From positions 24,649,860 to 24,713,859 of the forward strand of contig JALMQS010000128.1 in assembly GCA_024734495.1 (NCBI GenBank): a stretch of 64,000 nucleotides of DNA. Direction: 5' to 3'. A program made the translations under genes and the position numbers. The notes below the pieces were generated by a model, which made no database searches, was not told where the DNA came from, and worked only from the letters and a program-made list of their open reading frames with translations. This stretch comes from Forficula auricularia (taxonomy: Eukaryota > Arthropoda > Insecta > Dermaptera > Forficulidae). Shown piece after piece: positions 32,592 to 43,555 of this stretch; the first letter of the stretch is position 1, and the number at the start of each line of letters is the position of its first letter.

Positions 32592-32707
32592 AAGAAGAAA
32601 TATTTGATAATTAAGTTGAATAATTGTTAAAAATAATTAATAGAAATTTTTTTTGGAGATCTATTTGATTTAATCATTTGTTTATTTGATGTCCTATAAA
32701 ATAAACT

Positions 32708-33210
32708 GACACGTTCTGATGTGGCCATCCACTTGACTTTACCATACAACCTGGCACTTATATTTAATAAAATTATTTATAATAGTGTAGGGGAGGGGTT
32801 AGTTTTTGAATTGTTAGTCTTCTGCAGCCCCACTGATTATGTATTCAAAATTTGGTTGAGTTTGATTTTATGACCCACCTCCCCCCATTTTGGGCGGTTA
32901 GTTTTTGAATTTTTAGACTTATAGGGATCCAGTGATTATGTATACAAAATTTGGTTGAATTTTCTCAAACTGCCTAGATTTTTAACTTTTAACCCCACCC
33001 CCCTCCACCCCCCTTAATTTTGGGTCGATATGCACCAAAATCTAATCAGCTCTTAATCTCAATGGACCAAAACTACGTGTGAAATTTGGTTTCGATACTC
33101 ACACTAGTTTTTGAGCTAGCTCGTCCACAAAAATTTGGTAACGCACAGACAGACAACCAGACTAACAGACATTTTGACAAAACAATTATTATCTCAAAAT
33201 ATATAATTTT
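32708..33210 (+). repeat. Repeat Z, longest copy
   Basis: It starts ACGTTCTGATGTGGCCATCC and ends near ACAATTATTATCTC after a region rich in CAGACAGACAACCAGAC. Landmarks are GGTTAGTTTTTGAATT, TATGTATACAAAATTTGGTT, GGGTCGATATGCACCAAAAT and GAGCTAGCTCGTCCACAAAA. Other copies: 34690-34985 (plus), 43556-43975 (minus), 48475-48960 (minus), 50805-51000 (partial). No coding. Class unknown. Confidence 0.65.
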
Positions 33211-34187
33211 TTCGATGTTCACTTATTAGAGTTTTTTTGTAGACCGAAATGCCATGGTTTAGCTCTTAATTTTTTTTAACCAAAATAGTTTCAGCCGTTT
33301 TTGAGATATTTCGAAAAAAAGAAGCAAAAAAACCACTTTTTTCATGCACGATTACAATACTTGACCATACCCTGTATGGTAAAGTAAAAATAGTTCTTAT
33401 GAAAGTTGTTCAATTTTTTTGACGAATTACTATAGGATATTTAAAGAAAAATATAGGGTTTTATTTAAAAAACAGAACTTGATGTTGAAATACACCCTTA
33501 AAAGCTTGTTCTACATAAACAAACAATAGCGTAGTTTAGTTTCCCCCTTGATATAAATAAACTTTTATTTGAAACTTTTTTCATATAATACACTGTTTTT
33601 GAGTTGTAAGACTGTCTCAAGATAAAAAAAAACTCCCCTGGTATAATTGCTCATTTAGGTAACAGTATAAATTTAATTTTTAATTTAATACAATTTATTT
33701 ATTTATTAAATTTTAATTTTAAATAAAAGTGTGTGTCTAACATGTTCGAATAATTTATCCCTCCCCCTCCTCAGTCCTTTTGAATTGAATTTTTAAAAAA
33801 ATATTAAACTTGTCAGAGAGAGGAAGAAAATATTCAACTTTATTCTATTCAAAAAAATCCAACCTCCGCCCCCCCCCCGACCCCCACCCGAACACCTACA
33901 TTTTTCATTTTCATTTTGTATTTTTGTTTAAATTATGCACTAAACAATCCTGATCCCGTTTCCTCGACTATTCCAGAGGGGGCGTTTTTTTTATTTATTA
34001 TTCCTTTTTCTTCACTGTGTAGGTAGGTATACATTCCCCTACCAGAGAAACAACTTCTTTTTTACCCTTTATTTATTCATTTTTTCATTTGGCAGGTAAT
34101 AAATGACACCACAAACACCACTAAACTACTACTACTAAGCTCATACTATAACGGATATATATATTTTTTTTATTTGAATTAAACAAT
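33211..34187. other. No gene recognised
   Basis: AT-rich, with a C-run around 33870-33890. 33230-33370 resembles 4000-4110 (ACGTCATGG / ATGCCATGG, then TTAAAATAGTTTGAGCC / CCAAAATAGTTTCAGCC, then AACCACTTTTTT), so part of it is dispersed repeat. Confidence 0.4.
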
Positions 34188-34482
34188 AGTGCCTGAAGCA
34201 CCTAGCGATGTTCGGTAACTTTTTGCCTTTAAATAGTTTAAATTTCAAATTTCAAGTCTCTCGACTTTCCGAAGACGAGATATGTACGATTAAAATATTT
34301 ATTTTGCGACATGACTAATTTACATCCCCCGTCCTTTATTTCAATGGATTAAAATTTATACACGACTAATAATTCATGATAAGTACACCAATTTTTTAGC
34401 GAAATCGGTATAGCCGTTTTCGAGAAACAGATTCTATATAGGTATATACAAGAATTGCTCATTTAATAATTTAAGTACCTGG
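34188..34482 (-). mobile_element. Short Helentron-like repeat, inverted copy of 17230-17512
   Basis: On the minus strand it runs from ATTATTAAATGAGCAATTCTTG through TTTCTCGAAAACGGCTATACC to TTACCGAACATCGCTAGGTG and CTTCAGGCACT. Order and spacing match 17230-17512. It is joined head-to-tail to another family member whose hairpin end lies at 34482-34530. Confidence 0.6.
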
Positions 34483-34690
34483 AGCCACCGAGCGATGCTT
34501 GGCATATTTTTGCTTCAGTTAAAAGTTATATATTATTATTATTATTTTTAATTTAAAATTCTGATAAAAACCACCCCGTCACTGCACACCAGCCCTATAC
34601 CAGCCCCGCTATTCCCCTGGACCCCCGCCCCATACCGCACCCGCACACCACGCCCCTGGACAACCACCCCCGTACCGCACCCCCGCTATG
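34483..34690 (-). repeat. Hairpin terminus and C-rich (G-rich minus) tract
   Basis: AGTACCTGGAGCCACCGAGC followed by GATGCTTGGCATATTTTTGC is the inverted 3' terminus. Next to it 34570-34690 is C-rich on the plus strand (CCCCTGGACCCCCGCCCC and similar), the counterpart of the G-rich tracts at 1937, 15025 and 54838. Confidence 0.5.
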
Positions 34691-34985
34691 CCCCCTGGAC
34701 CTCGAAATGTATACAAAATTTGGTTGAGCTTTGTACAAGAGCCTATATTTTTTAATTTTTAACCCCCCCTCCTGCCCCTTAATTTTGGGTCGATATGCAC
34801 CAAAATCTAATCAGCTCTTAACTCTCAATGGCCCAAAACTACGTGTGTAATTTGGTTTCGATATTCACACTAGTTTTTGAGCTAGCTCGTCCACAAAAAT
34901 TTGGTAACGCACAGACTAACGGACAACCAGACAACCAGACAGACAGACAAACTAACAGACATTTTGACAAAACAATTATTATCTC
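34690..34985 (+). repeat. Repeat Z, left arm around the TAA array
   Basis: It matches 32860-33195 and, inverted, 43556-43830. It ends at ATTATTATCTCGAAAAATAT immediately before the TAA/TTATAA array. Together with 43556-43975 it makes an inverted repeat with the array and both Dong-like elements in between. Confidence 0.75.
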
Positions 34986-35170
34986 GAAAAATATAATTAT
35001 AAATAATAATAATTATAATTATAAAAAATAATAATAATAATAATAATTATAAAAAATAATAATAATAATTATAATTATAAAAAATAATAATAATAATTAT
35101 AATTATAAAAAAAATAATAATAATTATAATTATAAAAAATAATAATAATAATAATAATAACATAATAATA
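34985..35170. repeat. TAA/TTATAA composite microsatellite, left block
   Basis: Units of about 30 bp built from (TAA)n, TTATAATTATAA and a short A run are repeated six or so times. Open frames coding for Ile/Asn or Tyr runs (35047-35395 minus) come from this array and are not genes. This is the target of the downstream retrotransposon. Confidence 0.9.
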
Positions 35171-35216
35171 CCGGGGAAATGAAATACCCGGGGTGGACCA
35201 AAAACTAGCAAAGGAC
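35171..35216 (+). promoter_or_regulatory. Conserved 5' hairpin segment of element 1
   Basis: CCGGG, an 11-nt loop GAAATGAAATA and CCCGG form a stem-loop at the element's 5' edge, followed by CCAAAA-(C)TAGCAAAGGACA. The 21-nt hairpin is identical, and the following block nearly so, at 39394-39438 in element 2, although the proteins are only about half identical. A role in 5' processing, translation or integration is inferred from conservation only. Confidence 0.6.
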
Positions 35217-35512
35217 AATCTCTTGTCCTGGGGTTGAGAAAAGGCCCCGAAGACGGAAGAACCCGCATGGATTGGGTCAACGGCAAGAGGATGTGGCAGA
35301 AATGGAAGCTCCCGCATTAAAGATCCTAGTGATATCCCAAGGCAGGGGAAGAACACCACTTCACGTGTTTGGCGAGCACGCTTTACCTGAGCCAACCCTG
35401 GCTAGGGTTAACCCCCCTACTAGGTGTACAACAGGTTCCTATTGGAAATACACAAGCCTCGGACGAGCGTCGTCGCGATCGAGGGCGGCGCGGGAATGAT
35501 GGCCTCGATCAA

Positions 35513-38500
35513 ATGAATACTGACCCTGCAATTTCAAACGGACAAGATTCTCAACCTTCTAGAAGTGTTTCGCGGACTACCGCGTCTCGCGACCACCCTA
35601 GCGGGTTTTCCTAGACAGCGTATGAAATGGACTGATGAAATTAACTTAGATCTCATGCGCTGTTATCTAATAGTTACCGATAATGAAACAAACCTAACAG
35701 GATACAGGCCGGCTGTTTGCCGCGAGTTTGGTAGATGCAGACCGGATTTGGCCCATTTATCTGAGCAACGCCTGTCAGACCAAATACGAGTCATCAAAAG
35801 AAATGTAAGAATGGCACCAGCAATACAACAATTGAGAGAACATCTTCTCGAAACCTCCACGAACAACGAATCTCCTATAAATGTAAGAAATGCTGAGCTG
35901 CAGACAAACAATGGTGCCCCTGGGTCTTCAGAGCACAGTGACCTGGCCGAGAATGTGGGAGGTGTAGATCAGAGTGGAACAACTGGTGGGGATAATATAG
36001 ATAATACAGCTTCAAGGTTGGAGGAGCAACTTTCTGAGCGACAGGCAATTGAGGTACGGGAAGCATTTCGATGTGCTAGCGCCGAGTTTGAGGGGATGGA
36101 TCCATCTTTGCGACATATACTCCCAAAAATCAACAGTAGTAAGAAGTTGGCGCTGATAATTAAATATCTAAACGATGTGTTGCTTCCGGAATATTTGAAA
36201 GAGCACAATACGTTCGGGGAGGTCCACTTGGGTGTCTATTGCTCCGCGGTGGCGACTGCTAGAATTCTGGGATTAAAAGATAGAGTACCTGGCCAACCTT
36301 GGAAAAAGAAACCAGATCCACCTTGGCAACGGAGACTGATAAAGAAGATTAAGGTCCTTCGGCAGGATATTGGACGTTTAAATCAATACATCGGTGGAAA
36401 CAGGAGCAAGAGAGTGACTCGAGCAATGGATATCCTTATGGACGAAGCAAAGCACCATGCAGGTTTTAACCCTGAAAATACAACGGTTCTCCAGGTCCTA
36501 GATACAAAGAAACAAAAATTAAAAGCCGCAGCACAACGACTGCGTAGATATAATGAATCCAATCTACGGAAAGAGCAAAACCAGAAATTCGTCCAGAATG
36601 AGAAGCAGTTCTATCGAAATTTATCTAGGGATCAGAAAGTGGACAATGGTACTCCTATTCAACTGCCTACTAAAGAAGCACTATCCCAAGTTTGGTCTGA
36701 AGTATGGTCTAAATCTGAAACTCATGTAAGGGATGGTTCTTGGATTGCTTCGGAGGAACAAAGATGTGAAGGTGTTAGACAAATGATTACTGAGTCTATA
36801 ACAATCGAAGACGTTTCCACAGCTATACGAAGCACATTAAACTGGAAATCTCCGGGTGTCGATCAGATTCATAATTTCTGGTATAAAAGGTTGACCTGCA
36901 CTCACCAGCTTCTTGCTCACCATTTTTCGGTCTTTCTGAGAGACCCAATGCGCGTACCACCATTTTTAACTCAGGGTATAACATATATGATCCCTAAGGG
37001 AGAATACACTTCAGATCCAGCTAAATATCGCCCAATCACATGCTTGCCTACTGTTTACAAGCTTTTTACGGCGTGCATTGCTAGTGCGATATATAAGCAC
37101 TGTGAGCAAAATAACATCCTGGCAGAAGAACAGAAAGGTTGTATTAAGGGCTCAAGGGGATGTAAAGAACAGTTATTGATTGATGCTGTGATTTTGGGAC
37201 AAGCAAAGAGCAAACGAAGAGGTCTGTACATGAGTTATATTGATTATCGTAAGGCTTTTGATTCTGTTCCTCATGCCTGGTTATTGCATGTGCTTGAGAT
37301 TTATAAGGTGGAACCAAAATTAATTAGCTTGATGAAACATCTCATGACAATGTGGAAAACAACTATTTCTTTATCCTGTTCTGGAGATACTGTCAGCTCT
37401 GCTCAAATATCTATAAAACGGGGAATCTTCCAGGGCGACTCATTAAGCCCCCTTATTTTTTGTTTGGCGTTGAATCCTTTGTCTCATATGTTAAACAATG
37501 GAGGGTATGGATTTAAAATCGAAAGCGGAGAAATTGTTGAGAAAGTAACACACTTGCTGTATATGGATGATTTGAAACTATATGCATCTAAGGAGGCTGA
37601 ACTTCGATCGCTTTTAAGACTGGTGGAGGTGTTTTCTGAGGATATCCGCATGTCTTTTGGGCTGGATAAATGTAGAACTATAAGTGTCAAAAGAGGAATA
37701 CAGCAGTCTGTTGGATTCACTCTTGAAGATGGGCAAACAGTTGATCCGCTGAATGAGGAAGAAACGTACAAGTACTTGGGAGTGCAGCAAGCTCTCAGCA
37801 TAGAACACAAGACCATGAAGCAACTCACCACCAAGAAATTTATAGATAGGGTCAAAACTTTGCTGAAAACTAAACTATCGGGCAGGAGGTTATGCAAAGC
37901 AATCAATTCATGGGCAGTTCCAACACTCATGTACACGTTCGGGATAATTCACTGGACAAAAACAGATTTAGATTTTCTTGAGAGAAAAATAAGGGTAAAC
38001 TTCACTAATGCGAGAGCCAATCACCCTAAATCTGCAATTGAACGATTTGCGCTTGATAGAGAGTATGGAGGCAGAGGAATTATTGACCTGCGACAGCTGC
38101 ACAGGAAACAGATTATGAATCTTCGAGAATATTTTTTGAAAAAACAAATAACATCGCGTCTCCACGCAGCAGTAGTCCGGGCTGATGTTAATCTTACTCC
38201 TGTGAATCTCGGGGGGATATTAGTGGGATTCAGCAGCTCGGCACGCAGGAGGATCTTAAAAACAACTGGAAACGGAAGGTGTTGCATGGGAGGCATCCTC
38301 ATGACTTGGGCCAGGACCATGTTGACGGAAAAGCGTCAAACTATTGGCTGACTCATGGAGATCTGTTCCCGGAGACTGAGGGCTTCGTAATTGCAATCCA
38401 AGACCAGGTCATAGCCACAAAGAATTATCTTAAATACATAATCAAGGATCCTAATGTGACCGATGACAGATGCAGAATGTGTGGTGGTATGTCCGAAACT

Positions 38501-39061
38501 ATTCAACATGTCATTTCGGCCTGCCGAGTCCTCGCCAGTACGGACTATACACATAGACATAATCAGATGGCAAAAGTCATCCATCAAGAACTTGCTCTTC
38601 ACTATGAACTAATAAGCACCAGAGTTCCCTACTATGAGTATACGCCGGAAAGTGTACTTGAAAGTAGTGGTTGTAAACTATATTGGGACAGGTCCGTGCT
38701 GACAGACAGGACTATACTTGCGAATAGACCTGATATAATACTCACCATAAAGAATATCAAAATGACATACCTTATTGACATCACCATACCAAATACACAT
38801 AATCTCCAACAAGCCTATGGCGAAAAATTAAATAAATATCTTGAGCTCGCAGAAGAAATTAGGAAAATGTGGAGACAGGATAGAGTGCTAATGGTGCCCC
38901 TTGTCATGTCTGCGACTGGTGTCGTCCCGAAGACGCTCCCTAAGAACTTAAAGGAGCTGGGCATTTTTGGAGGGGGCATTATCACGACGGTGCAGAAGGC
39001 TGTACTGCTGAGTACGTGCGCGACAGTCCGGCGGTTCCTGAACCTTCCTTCAACAAGATAA
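35513..39061 (+). pseudogene. Dong/R4-type ORF of element 1: HTH, RT, zinc knuckle, endonuclease
   Basis: The likely start is ATG 35513 (an upstream in-frame ATG exists at 35369). After a Ser/Thr-rich leader comes a Myb/SANT-like segment (RMKWTDEINLDLMRCY, about 35619-35870). RT: KYRPITCLPTVYKLFTACIA (37023 on), YIDYRKAFDSVPHAWLLHVL, RGIFQGDSLSPLIF, and LLYMDDLKLYA with the catalytic YMDD at 37560-37571. Zinc knuckle CX2CX8HX4C begins at 38471. Endonuclease: RPD at 38726-38734 and the next Asp (LIDITIP) at 38777. Two breaks only: near a T4 run at 35605 and a G6 run at 38211. The product would nick TAA DNA and reverse transcribe its RNA there. Confidence 0.88.
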
Positions 39062-39130
39062 TAACAAAATAGAAGCTATCATCTCTGCTGTTTACAGCCG
39101 ATGTATAGTAAACAAACCTCCTTCAAAAGG

Positions 39131-39243
39131 AGAGAAAAGAATGATAATAATAATAATAATAATAATAAAAAAATAATAATAATTATAATTATAAAAAATA
39201 ATAATAATAATTATAAAAAAATAATAATAATAATTATAAATAT
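39131..39243. repeat. TAA/TTATAA array, middle block
   Basis: (TAA)n, TTATAATTATAA and A-run units like those at 34985-35170 separate the two retrotransposons. It is therefore both the 3' junction of element 1 and the 5' junction of element 2. Confidence 0.9.
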
Positions 39244-42200
39244 TAGGTTTTCGAGGGCAAGGGGTTCATTTCTTTTTTTTCATCTTTCTTCTCTTCGCCC
39301 TGCAGGGAGTATGGTTGACGGAGGTTGCTAGATCCTCTAACGGACGCCTCCCCCGGTGACGGATATGGGAATGCCTCCCAGATATGGGTGGTACCGGGGA
39401 AATGAAATACCCGGAGCGGCCCAAAATTAGCAAAGGACACGACGGTTCTCCATGTTAGGAGCGGTACTCCGACAGCGTCTGTCTCCATGTGAGGAGCGGC
39501 TGAATAAATGCTGGCAGTAGCTCTAAAATGCAAAGCCCAAAATGAAACGATTATTGGAAAATAGTATCGCGGGCGATCGGTCCTCGCAAGACCGCGCAGA
39601 AGGTTCTGACATTGGGCCAACTGTGTCAAATGAGATACCTGTGTCAGTGGATGGTGGTGGACCTAGTACAGAACAACAGTCTAGGAGCGGCGCTGCACCA
39701 CTTATGGCTACCGCAGAAGTAGGAGCATCAGCTTCAAGTACTTTGAGTCGGAGTAGCTTGAGGACTCCATCTACAGGGTCTTCCGCTGCTTCAAGACCAA
39801 CTAGCCAGCGCACGAAATGGACCATAGAGATGAATACCTCTGTGATGCGTGCGTACTATACTAGTACAAGGGTAGGAACGGAATGTGAGGGATTCAGAGC
39901 GAGGATGCATGCGGAGTGGAGGAGAATGTATCCAGACAGTACGTTAACCGAACAAAGAGTATGCAGCCAGTTAAATTCCATCCAAAGAAGAAATGTGTTT
40001 TCAACTGACCAAATTGATCAGATTAAGCGGCAGGTGGCTGGGGAACTTCAAACCAGTTTTGCGCCTCAGATTCATCCTCATGGCGAACAACAACCTGAGG
40101 ATGAAGTAACACAAAGCGAAGGACATGCAGCTGAAAATCAACTGGTAACACCAGCTGATGAAGAACAACTTAATGGTGAACTGCAATGCGAAGACGAACA
40201 ACTAAAAGGTGAATTGCAACACAATTATCATAAATACCATATGATGTACGATGGTGTCGCGTTGAAGGAACGACCTCGCATTTCGAAAGTCTCCGGCAAT
40301 AAGAATTTTTATACTACATGTAAAATCATGAATTCACTGGTGGAAGATTCGGTCTCTCGGTCGTCTTCTCTGGAAGAGTTATCTGGAGTGGTACATTGTG
40401 CTGCCTTGGCTGTATGTACAGTTTTGGGAAGAAGCGCAGAAAAGCAGGAATATACAATGACTTTAAAAAGCTCTAGGTCAAGAAATAAACCAGTACCGAT
40501 CTGGAAAAAAGAATACAAGACAAGATAAACAAAGCTAGGAAAGAGATAGGCCATTTGTTAGAATATTTCAGGAAAAAAGAGAACGTGTCAAAGAGAGTGA
40601 TGAACGGTGTTAGATCGATAGCGAGAAGATTACAACTTAGAATGAGCTCAAAAGATAGTGACAGGAGATTGAGGGAGGAAGATGAGCGCCTCAGACAAAG
40701 AATTGCAGCACTTGGTGCACGGATTCGGCGCTATGAGGAGTCTTCTAGAAGACGTAGTCAGGAAACAACTTTCGCTGCTGATCAGGGAAAATTTTATAGG
40801 CAGTTGGAGGCTGTAGATGGGGGTACGCATGCGGGACAAGCTCCGGATGAAGATACTATGGTGCAGTTCTGGTCTAATATATGGTCTGAACCAAAGCAAC
40901 ACAACAGGAACGCTTGCTGGCTGAAGAACGAAGAGGAAGCATCCGGAAATATTGTCGAGATGCCCCCGGTTACTATTACTTTGGATGATGTTAAATCAAC
41001 CATAAAGAAAACTCAAAATTGGAAGGCGCCTGGTCTGGACGGCATTCACAATGTTTGGTGGAAATATCTAACTACTACACATCAGCGGTTAGCCTGGCTG
41101 TTTAATGAGGCTTTACGTAATCCAACTACCTTCCCCAGTTACCTGTTGACGGGTACAACCTACATGTTGGACAAGCGGGCCGGGAGTTCCCAACCGGAGA
41201 ACTATCGACCAATCACATGTTTATCAACACTATACAAGATCTTGACATCGGTCGTCGCCTCGAAGATTAATTGTCATCTAATGGCTCAGAACCTTCTAGC
41301 CCCTGAACAAAATGGCTGTCGTAAGAGATCTCGAGGCTGCAAGGAATTGTTAGTTATTGACAACGTGCTAACCAAACAGGTACGCGGGCAATCGCACAAT
41401 CTCTCCCTCGGTTGGGTAGATTATAAAAAGGCGTTTGACTCGGTACCGCATTCGTGGCTTCTACATGTCCTCGAGTTATACAAAATCAATCCTATAATTG
41501 TTAATTTCCTGAAATCTGGAATGTCAAAATGGAGAACATCTTTACACGTTGGAAAAGGTGTTCACAACTATAAGACCAAGGAGATCAGTATTAGACGTGG
41601 AATCTTCCAGGGTGATAGTCTGAGTCCGCTCTGGTTCTGTATGGCTCTCACTCCGTTGAGTAGGATGATTAGGGAGTCCGGGTATGGGTATCTTGTAAAG
41701 AAAAACCCAAATGTTTACATCTCGCACCAGTTTTATATGGATGATCTCAAGCTTTATGCTTCATGCAAGGACCAGTTGCAAAAGGAATTTGAGCTAGTAA
41801 AGAGATTCAGTGATGATATTGGTATGGAGTTCGGTTTGGATAAATGTGCTACTGTGCATGTTAAGCGTGGTCAGGTTCAAGATGGAGAGCAGGATATGGA
41901 ACTCTTTGATGACACAACCATTCATAACCTTGGTAATGAAGAAACATATAAATACCTAGGACTGAATCAGCTGCTGGGGATTTCTGAAACCAACTCCAGG
42001 AATAATATCCAGAAGAAAGTTCTTTCTAGAATAAATAAGATCTGCAAATCAAATATCAACTCTAGAAACAAAATCTCGGCTATCAATACTTGGGCTATTC
42101 CGGTAGCCACATATACATTCGGTGTTATAAAGTGGTCGGCGACATCTCTTCAAGCTTTCGACAGAAAAATAAGAACGACTCTTACAAGACACCGGCTACA

Positions 42201-43368
42201 CCATCCACGCAGTTCAGTACATAGATTATATTTGCCTCGAAAGAGTGCAGGTAGAGGACTTCTTAATCTGGAGGCGTTATGTCGGCGTCAAGAGGAGGGC
42301 CTTCGACGCTACTTTTTATCCAGTGACTCTACACTATGCAAAACCATCTGCTGTCGAGATAAGAATATGAGTCCGCTGGATTTAGCCCAAGAAAATAAAG
42401 AGTTTCAATATTTAAAACACCAAGATCGCATTAATGACTGGAAAGGGAAAGAACTCCATGGTAGATATTTTGCGGCTCTGGCGGCAGATGATGTTGATGA
42501 AGAAGGTTCTACGGAATGGCTCAGAACAGGAGGTCTTTATGGAGAGACAGAGGGTTTTCTTTTCGCAATCCAGGACCAGGTGATAAAGACACGAGCTTAC
42601 CAAAGACACATCATGGGTCAGCTGATCGACAGTAGATGTCGCCTATGTAAAACCACCAATGAATCAATACAACATATTTGCTGTGGTTGCCCATCACTAG
42701 CTCCAACTGAATATCTACAAAGACATAATAATGTAGCCAAGGTCATACATCAAGCACTGGCAAAGAGATATCGTCTAATAGAAGAAGAACAACCTTATTA
42801 CAAATGTAGGCCTGAGACAGTAATCAGCAATGATCGAGCCCGAATTTTGTGGGACTGTGCAATCACAACTGATAGAGCAGTTGAAGCAAATAGACCCGAT
42901 ATTGTCCTGTTTGATAAAAATAAAAAAAGGCAATAATTATTGATGTTGCGGTTCCATCGGATGACAAGCTTCTGTCAACGATCGCTGAAAAGAAAAGGAA
43001 GTACCAAGCGCTGTCTGTCGAACTGAAGGATATGTATAAGCTTCAGGGGGTGGAGATAGTCCCAGTGGTGGTGTCCGCGAATGGTCTGGTCACGAAGGAT
43101 TGGAAGATTGCAAAATCAAAAATTCAATTGGACGAAGGACACATGAGAACTTGTCAGAAGGCCGCATTGTTGGGAACTGCAAATATTGTTAGGAAATTTT
43201 TAAGTCTCCAATAAACCACCCAGTGACATGCATGATTCGCATCCCTAAATTCCTTTGTAAATATTGTACATATAAATATCAACCTTTGTACATAAATTTT
43301 TGCCTTGGGTAAATACCCCGGCAACTGTGCAAAAATTAAAAGAAAAATAAACAAAATTATAAAAAGTA
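39244..43368 (+). mobile_element. R4/Dong-lineage non-LTR retrotransposon 2, different family, same target
   Basis: A 4.1-kb element in the same orientation and same array as element 1. Its 5' region is about 150 bp longer upstream of the shared hairpin (39394-39414), so element 1 may be slightly 5'-truncated. The 3' untranslated region (43215-43368) is unrelated to that of element 1 but also runs into the array. Protein identity to element 1 over the RT is roughly one half by eye, so this is an independent family, not a tandem duplication. Confidence 0.87.
39542..43214 (+). pseudogene. Dong/R4-type ORF of element 2: HTH, RT, zinc knuckle, endonuclease
   Basis: It starts at ATG 39542. The Ser-rich leader is followed by the Myb/SANT-like RTKWTIEMNTSVMRAYYTST (about residues 97-116). 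RT blocks: NYRPITCLSTLYKILTSVVA, WVDYKKAFDSVPHSWLLHVL, RRGIFQGDSLSPLWF and QFYMDDLKLYA (catalytic Asp pair at 41740-41745). Zinc knuckle CX2CX8HX4C starts at 42637. Endonuclease RPD lies near 42892-42900, and the following Asp is in IIIDVAVP just after the second frameshift. The C-terminus MYKLQGVEIVPVVVSANGLV ends at 43214. The reading frame changes at an A6 run (40505-40510) and an A7 run (42922-42928). There are no in-frame stops otherwise. Confidence 0.88.
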
Positions 43369-43555
43369 ACACATAATAATTATAATTATAATTATAAAAA
43401 AATAATAATAATTATAATTATAAATAAAAATAATAATAATAATAATTATAATTATAAAAAATAATAATAATAATTATAATTATAAAAAATAATAATAATA
43501 ATTATAATTATAAAAAATAATAATAATAATAATTATAATTATAAAAAAAATATTT
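43369..43555. repeat. TAA/TTATAA array, right block
   Basis: Six or so higher-order units of about 31 bp, each (TAA)4-5 + TTATAATTATAA + A-run, the most regular of the three blocks. Confidence 0.9.

Larger units (their letters stand above)
30013..32597 (+). mobile_element. 5'-truncated LINE with (AAG)n tail, 11-bp target duplication, with nested insertions
   Basis: Flanks AAATATTTGAT at 30002-30012 and 32598-32608; 3' tail of about ten AAG units (32567-32597). The element inserted into repeat Y, which continues at 32609. Its own sequence is 30013-30493 and 31856-32597; the middle is a Penelope-like palindrome. Confidence 0.85.
35171..39130 (+). mobile_element. R4/Dong-lineage non-LTR retrotransposon 1 in a TAA array
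   Basis: A 3.96-kb element lies exactly between two blocks of TAA array. The 5' end starts with a CCGGG...CCCGG hairpin also present in the second element. A single long ORF carries an N-terminal HTH-like domain, RT, zinc knuckle and restriction-like endonuclease. There is no poly(A): the 3' end passes directly into (TAA)n, as in the silkworm element Dong, which is known to insert in TAA repeats. Dong/R4 elements use a C-terminal restriction-like endonuclease instead of an apurinic one, which fits the domain order here. Confidence 0.88.

Noticed and set aside
35047..35395. Minus-strand frames rich in Ile/Asn/Tyr
   Set aside because: They are translations of the TAA/TTATAA array running into the element leader and have no protein-like composition.
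39394..39600. HDV-like self-cleaving ribozyme at the 5' end of the Dong-like elements
   Set aside because: A strong hairpin is present but I could not fold the nested double pseudoknot by eye, so I do not claim it.
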